DNA of 64,000 nt. It comes from Kitasatospora sp. GP82 (GTDB lineage: Bacteria > Actinomycetota > Actinomycetes > Streptomycetales > Streptomycetaceae). The stretch lies in assembly GCF_029892105.1 (NCBI RefSeq), contig NZ_JARZAJ010000020.1:62001-126000 (forward strand), in the 5' to 3' direction. Below the pieces are notes generated by a model that did not search any database, was not told the DNA's origin, and worked only from the letters and a program-made list of their open reading frames with translations. Shown here piece after piece: positions 58,533 through 64,000 of the stretch. A program made the position numbers and the translations under genes. Each line of letters begins with the position of its first letter. Within the stretch, counting starts at the first letter, position 1.

Positions 58533-60446
58533 ATGTCCGTTCCCACCCGGTCCCGGCGGAGCCTGCCGTCCTCACCCCTGGCATGGGTCGCGGCGACGAT
58601 GCTGGCCTCGCTGGTCCTGCTCGCGCTCGCCGGTCCGCTCGTCTGGGGTGCGGCAGCCGACCGTCCCGACCCCTCGGCGGTGCTGCAGGGCCCGTCCGCC
58701 GCGCACCCCTTCGGCACCGACAACCTCGGGCGGGACCTGCTCGCCCGGGTACTGACCGCCGCCCGGCCCTCCCTCCTGCTCGCGCTCTCGGCGACCCTGC
58801 TGGGCGCGGCCGGCGGCGTCGTCCTGGGGGCGTCCACCGCCGTCGTCGGCCCGCGCACCCGCCGGTGGCTCGCCACGCTGATCAACCTCCTGCTCGCCTT
58901 CCCCGCCCTCCTGGTCGCGCTCTTCCTCGCGGTCGTCCTCGGCGCGGGCGCGGGCGGCGCGCTGTTCGCCCTCGCCGTCGCGTCCGTCCCCGGCTTCGCC
59001 CGGCTGGCCCAGACGCTCGCCGCCGGGGTCTCGGGCACCGACTACCTGGCCGCGGCCCGCGTCCTCGGCCTGCGCCGGCACCGCCTGCTCCGGCGGCACG
59101 TCCTGCCCAACATCGCCGAGCCGCTGCTGCTGAGCACCACCATGGCCGCGGGCACGGCGCTCGTCGCGCTCGCCGGACTGAGCTTCCTCGGGCTCGGCGT
59201 GCAGCCGCCCGCCTACGACTGGGGGCAGCTGCTCAACCAGGGGCTGGACCGCGTATACGCTCAGCCACTGCCCGCCCTCGCGCCGGGCCTGGCCATCCTC
59301 TACGCGGCCCTGACGTTCCAACTGCTCGGCGAGGTCCTGGCCGGGAGCGCCGCCCGGCGCGCCCACGCACCGCAGTCGCCACCGACCGCACCCTTGCCCG
59401 CAACCCTGCCTGCGCCTCTGCCCGTACCGGACGGACCGGCCGGGGACGATCACGTTCTGCAGGATCACGTTCTGCAGGTCGAGGACCTCACGATCGAACT
59501 CCCCACCCCCGCCGGAGTGATCCGGCCGGTCCGAGGCGTCAGCCTCTCCCTGCGGGCCGGGGAGATCGTGGGGCTCGTCGGCGAGTCCGGCTCCGGCAAG
59601 TCGCTCACCGCCCTCGCGCTCGCCGGCCTACTGCCCGAACACGCCCGGGTCGGCCGGCGGACGCACCGCCTGCTCGGCGCCGACCTCACCGCCATGACAC
59701 GGAAGGAACGCCACCACCACCTCGCGACCGGGCTGGCGGTGATCTTCCAGAACCCGGCATCGGCACTCAACCCGTCGCTCCGGATCGCCACCCAGCTCAC
59801 CGAGGCGATCCGCACGCACCGCGGCGCAAGCCGCACGGAGGCCGCCGCGCAGGCCGAGGCCGCCCTGCGACGGGTCGCCCTGCCGCCGTCCCTCCTGCGC
59901 TCGCGCCCCCACCAGCTCTCGGGCGGCCAGCGCCAGCGCGTGATGATCGCATCCGGCCTGATGGTGCGGCCGGCCCTGATCATCGCCGACGAGCCGACGA
60001 CGGCACTCGACGTCACGGTGCAGCGGCAGATCACCGAGCTGCTCTCCGACGTCCGGCGGGACACCTCCGCCGCGGTGCTGTTCATCAGCCACGACGTCGC
60101 GCTCGTGGCCGGGCTGTGCGAGCGCGTCCTGGTGATGTACGCCGGGACGGTCGTCGAGAGCCTGCCGGCGGACCGCCTGGCCACCGCCACCCGCCACCCC
60201 TACACCCGGGCACTGGTCGAGTCCGTACCGGACCTGACCGCGGACCGCGACCGGCCGCTGCGCACCGTCGAGGGCGGACCGCCCGATCCGCTCGCGCCCG
60301 CCGCCGGCTGCCCGTTCCAGCCGCGCTGCCCCCACCGGCGGCACCGCTGCGCCGAGGACGTCCCGGCGCTGACCGACCTGGACCCCGGGCACCGGGTCGC
60401 GTGCTGGTACCCGCTGCCGGCACCGGCGAAGGCGACCGCCTCATGA
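58533..60446 (+). CDS. Natural fusion of DppC-class permease and DppD-class ATPase
   Basis: 637 residues from the ATG at 58533. Residues 1-280 form a DppC-type permease (HPFGTDNLGRDLLARVL, coupling loop YLAAARVLGLRRHRLLRRHV, FLGLGVQPPAYDWG). A Pro/Ala-rich linker of about 30 residues follows. Residues 310-637 form a complete ATPase: Walker A GESGSGKS, FQNPASALNP, LSGGQRQRV, Walker B LIIADEPTTALD, H-loop ISHD and an oligopeptide-type C-terminal cluster GCPFQPRCPHRRHRCAED. These are normally separate genes. A 15-bp tandem duplication sits at the junction. Confidence 0.95.
   Translation: MSVPTRSRRSLPSSPLAWVAATMLASLVLLALAGPLVWGAAADRPDPSAVLQGPSAAHPFGTDNLGRDLLARVLTAARPSLLLALSATLLGAAGGVVLGASTAVVGPRTRRWLATLINLLLAFPALLVALFLAVVLGAGAGGALFALAVASVPGFARLAQTLAAGVSGTDYLAAARVLGLRRHRLLRRHVLPNIAEPLLLSTTMAAGTALVALAGLSFLGLGVQPPAYDWGQLLNQGLDRVYAQPLPALAPGLAILYAALTFQLLGEVLAGSAARRAHAPQSPPTAPLPATLPAPLPVPDGPAGDDHVLQDHVLQVEDLTIELPTPAGVIRPVRGVSLSLRAGEIVGLVGESGSGKSLTALALAGLLPEHARVGRRTHRLLGADLTAMTRKERHHHLATGLAVIFQNPASALNPSLRIATQLTEAIRTHRGASRTEAAAQAEAALRRVALPPSLLRSRPHQLSGGQRQRVMIASGLMVRPALIIADEPTTALDVTVQRQITELLSDVRRDTSAAVLFISHDVALVAGLCERVLVMYAGTVVESLPADRLATATRHPYTRALVESVPDLTADRDRPLRTVEGGPPDPLAPAAGCPFQPRCPHRRHRCAEDVPALTDLDPGHRVACWYPLPAPAKATAS
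59448..59477. repeat. 15-bp tandem duplication at the fusion junction
   Basis: GATCACGTTCTGCAG occurs twice in tandem and encodes DHVLQDHVLQ where the linker meets the ATPase domain. Confidence 0.85.
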
Positions 60447-61288
60447 CCGCCCTGACGCTCTGCCAGGTCACCGTCCGGTACGACGGGCCACACGGCCCGG
60501 TCACCGCGGTGGACGGCGTCTCCCTGGACATCCCGGCCGGCACGACGGTCGGGCTGGTGGGCGAGTCCGGCTCGGGGAAGTCGAGCCTGGCCCGCGCCGT
60601 CGTCGGGCTGACACCGCTGTCCGGGGGCCGTATCATCCTCGACGGCCGCGAGGTCGGTGGCCGTACCGTCCGCGCCCGGCGCCACCTCGGCCGCCGGGTC
60701 CAGGTCGTCTTCCAGGACCCGGACACCGCGCTCGATCCCCGGATGACGGTCCGCCAGACGCTCGAAGAGGCGGCCACCGCCTTCCGCCGGCTCGACCGGC
60801 GGGCCCGCTCCGAGCGCGTCGCCGGCCTGCTCGACCTCGTCGGCCTGGATCCGCGGCTCGCCGACCGCCTGCCGCGCCAGCTGTCGGGCGGGCAACGTCA
60901 ACGGGTGGCCATCACCCGCGCCTTGGCCGTCGAGCCGGACGTCCTGATCGCTGACGAGATCACCTCGGCGCTCGACGTCTCGGTGCAGGCGTCCGTCCTC
61001 AACACGATCCGCCGGCTGCAGCGTCAACTGGGCCTGTCCATGCTGTTCATCGGCCACAACCTCCCCGCGGTCTGCTACGTCTCCGACGTGGTGGCCGTGA
61101 TGCACCGCGGCCGGATCGTCGAGACGGCCCCCACCACGGCCCTCCTGCGCGACCCGCAGCACCCGTACACCCGGGCACTGCTCACCTCCGTGCCGATCCT
61201 GAACGCCCCGCCGCCAGGCGAGCCTGCCGCGCCCGCCCTGCCGGCCCTGCCTGCCCTGCCGGCCCTGCCGGACGAGAAGCTGTCATGA
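60443..61288 (+). CDS. Peptide-type ABC importer second ATPase, DppF class
   Basis: 281 residues, overlapping the fusion gene by ATGA. Walker A GESGSGKSS, VFQDPDTALDPRMTV, LSGGQRQRVAITRAL, Walker B VLIADEITSALD and H-loop IGHN are all present; Ile replaces the usual Pro in the EPxSALD motif. The C-terminus ends in a 9-bp repeat run giving PALPALPALPALP. With the fused DppD-like half it makes the ATPase pair of the importer. Confidence 0.94.
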   Translation: MTALTLCQVTVRYDGPHGPVTAVDGVSLDIPAGTTVGLVGESGSGKSSLARAVVGLTPLSGGRIILDGREVGGRTVRARRHLGRRVQVVFQDPDTALDPRMTVRQTLEEAATAFRRLDRRARSERVAGLLDLVGLDPRLADRLPRQLSGGQRQRVAITRALAVEPDVLIADEITSALDVSVQASVLNTIRRLQRQLGLSMLFIGHNLPAVCYVSDVVAVMHRGRIVETAPTTALLRDPQHPYTRALLTSVPILNAPPPGEPAAPALPALPALPALPDEKLS

Positions 61289-62595
61289 CCGTCGGTCAAC
61301 CGGACGCGGTGGTGGTCGGAGCCGGTGTGATCGGCGCCGCCGTCGCTCTCGAACTCGCGCGCACCGGACGGCAGATCGTCGTCGTGGACAAGGGCGGGGC
61401 CGCGGGCCACGGCTCCACCAGCGCGTCCAGCGCGATCATCCGGTTCAACTACTCCGCCTTCGACGGCGTCGCCACGGCCTGGGAGGCCCGCCACCTCTGG
61501 GCGACGTGGCCGGAGCATCTGCGGCTGACCACCCGCCGCCCGCTCGCCGCCTTCCGGCGCACCGGAGCCGTGCTGCTCGACGCCCCCGGCCCCGCACCGT
61601 CGGGCGTCGCCGCCCTGTTCGACCGCGCCGGCGTCCCGTACGAGCGGTGGGACGCCGCGACGCTCCGCAGGCACCTCCCCGGGATCGACCCCGGGCGCTA
61701 CGGTCCGCCGAAGCCGGTGGACCACGACGCCTTCTTCGCCGGCCCCACCGGCGAGCTCGGCGCCCTGTTCACCCCCGACGCAGGGTTCGTCGACGACCCT
61801 CAGCTCGCCGCGCAGAACCTCGCGGACGCGGCGGCCGAGCTGGGCGCGCGGTTCCTGTTCCACCACACCGTGGTGGGCGTCGACCGGCGCGCCGACCGGG
61901 TGACGGGCATCCGGCTCGCCGACGGCGGAAGGATCGCCGCGCCGGTCGTCGTCAACGCCGCCGGTCCGTGGTCGGGGGGCCTCAACCGGCTGGCGGGCGT
62001 CGGAGGCGACTTCACCATTGGCGTGCGTCCGCTCCGCCAGGAGGTCCACCAGGTCGCCGCACCGGGCGGTTGCGGCACCGGGCCGGGCCCCGGCCCGGTG
62101 ATCGCCGACCCCGACCTCGGCACCTACCTGCGGGCGGCCACCGGCGGCCACCTCCTCATCGGCGGCACCCAGCCGGCCTGTGACCCACTGGAGTGGATCG
62201 ACGATCCCGACGAGGCCGACCCCCGCCCCACCGTCCACCGCTTCCGGGCCCAGGTGACCCGGGCGGCCCGCCGCTTCCCCGGGCTCACCGTCCCCAACCG
62301 GCCCACCGGCATCGCCGGCGTGTACGACGTCGCCGACGACTGGACTCCGATCTACGACCGCACCGCCCTCGACGGGTACTACGTCGCCATGGGCACGAGT
62401 GGCAACCAGTTCAAGAACGCCCCGCTGGTGGGCCGTTTCCTCGCGGCCCTGGTCGACCGGGTCGAGGCCGGCCACGACCACGACCACGAACCGGTCCGCC
62501 ACCGCTGCGAACACACCGGGAACGTCGTCGACCTCGGCGCCTTCTCCCGCCGACGCCCGGTCGGTGCGGGCACCTCCCGCACCGTCATGGGCTGA
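61285..62595 (+). CDS. FAD-dependent amine/amino-acid oxidoreductase (DAO family)
   Basis: 436 residues, overlapping the ATPase gene by ATGA. The N-terminal Rossmann motif AVVVGAGVIGAAVALELARTG binds FAD; GSTSASSAIIRFNYS is the usual following loop in sarcosine/glycine-oxidase-like enzymes. Later blocks include VVNAAGPWSGGL and the C-terminal GVYDVADDWTPIYDR and YYVAMGTSGNQFKNAP. It probably oxidises an N-methylated or D-amino acid or opine imported by the operon, giving a keto acid or aldehyde. The exact substrate is unknown. Confidence 0.92.
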   Translation: MTVGQPDAVVVGAGVIGAAVALELARTGRQIVVVDKGGAAGHGSTSASSAIIRFNYSAFDGVATAWEARHLWATWPEHLRLTTRRPLAAFRRTGAVLLDAPGPAPSGVAALFDRAGVPYERWDAATLRRHLPGIDPGRYGPPKPVDHDAFFAGPTGELGALFTPDAGFVDDPQLAAQNLADAAAELGARFLFHHTVVGVDRRADRVTGIRLADGGRIAAPVVVNAAGPWSGGLNRLAGVGGDFTIGVRPLRQEVHQVAAPGGCGTGPGPGPVIADPDLGTYLRAATGGHLLIGGTQPACDPLEWIDDPDEADPRPTVHRFRAQVTRAARRFPGLTVPNRPTGIAGVYDVADDWTPIYDRTALDGYYVAMGTSGNQFKNAPLVGRFLAALVDRVEAGHDHDHEPVRHRCEHTGNVVDLGAFSRRRPVGAGTSRTVMG

Positions 62596-62612
62596 CCACC
62601 CACCGGCTGCGG

Positions 62613-63695
62613 TCAACGCGGCTCCGCACCCAGTTCCCGGACCAGACCCCAGACCGCATCGACCACGAACTCGGGCACCTCCTGAGGGAAGTTGTGGCCG
62701 GTGCCGTCGGGAGTGTGGATCGCCCGCGCCGCGGACGACGTCGCCAGATAGCGGGTTCTGGTGACGAGGTAGAAGCGCCGTATCCGCTCGGCCTCAACGG
62801 CATCCCGGGCAGCATCCAGGACCATCTCGCCGCCCGTGAGATCCCGGGGCGTGACCAGCAGCAGCGGGAGGTCTCCGAGGTCCCCGTCATAGACCACGGC
62901 CTCCCAGCCCACCCTCGCCAGGCCTGACGGCGAGAGCTCCGCGAAGATCGACGCGGCAGCGCAGTCCACGCCGGTCCGGCCGCCACGGCCACGGTGTGCA
63001 CCGAACAGATGCCGCACCGCCATCAGCAGCTGCTTCCGGCGCATCCCCGCGACCAGCGCGTTGCGCGGTGCGAAGGCAATGACGTCCAGCGGCGTCGGGT
63101 CCAGCAGCACAAGTCCGGCCACCAGGTCGGGCCGCCGCCTCGCCGTGTTCGCGACCAGCAGCCCGCCGAAGGAATGGCCGACCAACACGAACGGGCCGCG
63201 CTCCCCCGCGCCCGCCAGCGCGGCCAGCAGTTCCTCGGCCTCGGCCGCCGTCGTCCGCGGGAAGGACCCGACATCGCTCCAGCCCGTGCCGAGCCGGTCG
63301 ACCAGGACGGAGCGGGTCCGCGCCGCCATCATCGTGTGCAGCTGCCGGAACTCGTCACCGGGGGCGTGCCCTCCGGGCATCCAGACGACCGTCGGCCCGC
63401 CCGCGGCCTCCCCCTCTGCCAACACGTGCATCCGGTGGCCACCCACGTCCACCAGCCGCCCCGGCGGCGGATGCGCCCGCGCCTCGCGGGCCACCGACAC
63501 CAGGTGGCGCGAAGCCCCCGCCAACAACACCACACCGACAGCCACCACGACGCTACCGAGCGCCGGGGCCCACCCCGCGTCCAGCCCTAAGAGACCGCCG
63601 CCCACCCCCACCACCAGCAGCGCGACCGGCAACCCCAGCCAGTCCCGGCTCAGCAGCGCGAGCAAGGAGTTCGGGACCCGCCCATCCCGGCGCAT
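62613..63695 (-). CDS. Membrane-anchored alpha/beta hydrolase
   Basis: 360 residues from the ATG at 63695 behind GGAGGG. Two hydrophobic segments at about 18-37 and 43-63 anchor the N-terminus. The hydrolase domain has HG-type WMPGGHAPGDEF, nucleophile Ser in VGHSFGGLL, acidic residue in LVLLDPTPLD and His in DGTGHNFPQE. VLVDRLGTGWSD is the usual strand-4 region. It is convergent with the oxidase gene (17 bp apart). Substrate unknown; esterase or lipase-like. Confidence 0.9.
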   Translation of the reverse strand: MRRDGRVPNSLLALLSRDWLGLPVALLVVGVGGGLLGLDAGWAPALGSVVVAVGVVLLAGASRHLVSVAREARAHPPPGRLVDVGGHRMHVLAEGEAAGGPTVVWMPGGHAPGDEFRQLHTMMAARTRSVLVDRLGTGWSDVGSFPRTTAAEAEELLAALAGAGERGPFVLVGHSFGGLLVANTARRRPDLVAGLVLLDPTPLDVIAFAPRNALVAGMRRKQLLMAVRHLFGAHRGRGGRTGVDCAAASIFAELSPSGLARVGWEAVVYDGDLGDLPLLLVTPRDLTGGEMVLDAARDAVEAERIRRFYLVTRTRYLATSSAARAIHTPDGTGHNFPQEVPEFVVDAVWGLVRELGAEPR

Positions 63696-64000
63696 CGGCC
63701 CTCCGCGGCAGCACTCGAAACCTATCGCCACCCAACTCCTTCCCCGATCCGTACGCCCGGACGCGCGCCCGCGGGTCGCAGCCGACCACGGGCACACCGC
63801 TCATCTCCGGATACCTGGGGTGACCGCCGCACATCTCGCATCGTCCCCGACTGGACGACGAGGCGGTGCCAGCTCACGGATTCCGTACGAGGCTCCCGTC
63901 GACCGCCGATGGAAGCGGAGCACGCCGGTCTGGGGGCGAACCGGACGTCACGCGGTACCGCGGGTGGGCACCGGCCGGCGGAGCCGACGCAGCGGGACGG
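63696..64000. other. Right edge, no gene recognised
   Basis: 305 bp upstream of the hydrolase. It should hold its promoter; no open frame with family resemblance or good codon bias was found. Confidence 0.4.

Overview
The window is high-GC DNA with strong G/C bias at third codon positions, AGGAG-type ribosome sites, frequent GTG starts and ATGA stop/start overlaps. Its families (PadR-MacB-type cassettes, ricin-lectin membrane proteins, agl-type sugar importers, giant NRPS genes, furA-katG) point to Streptomyces or a close relative such as Kitasatospora. The assignment is from gene content only; no rRNA or tRNA gene was recognised.

Left arm (1-12.7 kb): the end of a sensor kinase; a zinc-ribbon/membrane/ricin-lectin protein; a secreted protein with a decayed tandem copy; a small acidic protein; an OmpR-type regulator overlapping its histidine kinase; a sigma-like/zinc-finger/membrane/ricin-lectin fusion; a universal-stress-protein remnant; and katG. 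The furA beside katG is broken by two frameshifts and has lost metal-binding residues.

Sugar block (12.8-19.6 kb, minus strand): two solute-binding proteins, a GH13 alpha-glucosidase and a MalF/MalG pair, with a perfect LacI-type operator in front of the glucosidase. A divergent PadR regulator with an ABC ATPase and an FtsX-like permease follows (19.8-23.4 kb), then a scar of IS3 and broken-gene fragments (23.45-24.02 kb).

Biosynthetic core (24.07-53.6 kb, minus strand): a 24.1-kb gene for an 8,031-residue, seven-module NRPS with an EntF-like starter condensation domain and a C-terminal thioesterase. It is followed closely by MbtH-like, P450, SRPBCC and 62-residue genes. Upstream are an ABC exporter with an N-terminal HMA-like domain and a DUF5132-type membrane-associated protein. 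Specificity residues read by eye suggest X-Thr-Thr-Pro-Phe-(N-methyl)Tyr-(Val-like), with X unassigned. Adenylation domains 5 and 6 share about 600 bp and 158 bp of almost identical DNA at a fixed 3,072-bp offset. Part of it uses G/T-ending codons foreign to the rest of the gene, and the two domains differ mainly in the segment that sets Phe versus Tyr. This points to import and internal duplication of an adenylation subdomain.

Right arm (54-64 kb): a DUF885 hydrolase; divergent from it, a six-step peptide-type uptake operon (lipoprotein, permease, a permease-ATPase fusion, second ATPase, FAD-dependent amine/amino-acid oxidase); and a convergent membrane-anchored alpha/beta hydrolase. Whether the exporter, the PadR cassette and the uptake operon belong to the NRPS cluster is inference from position.
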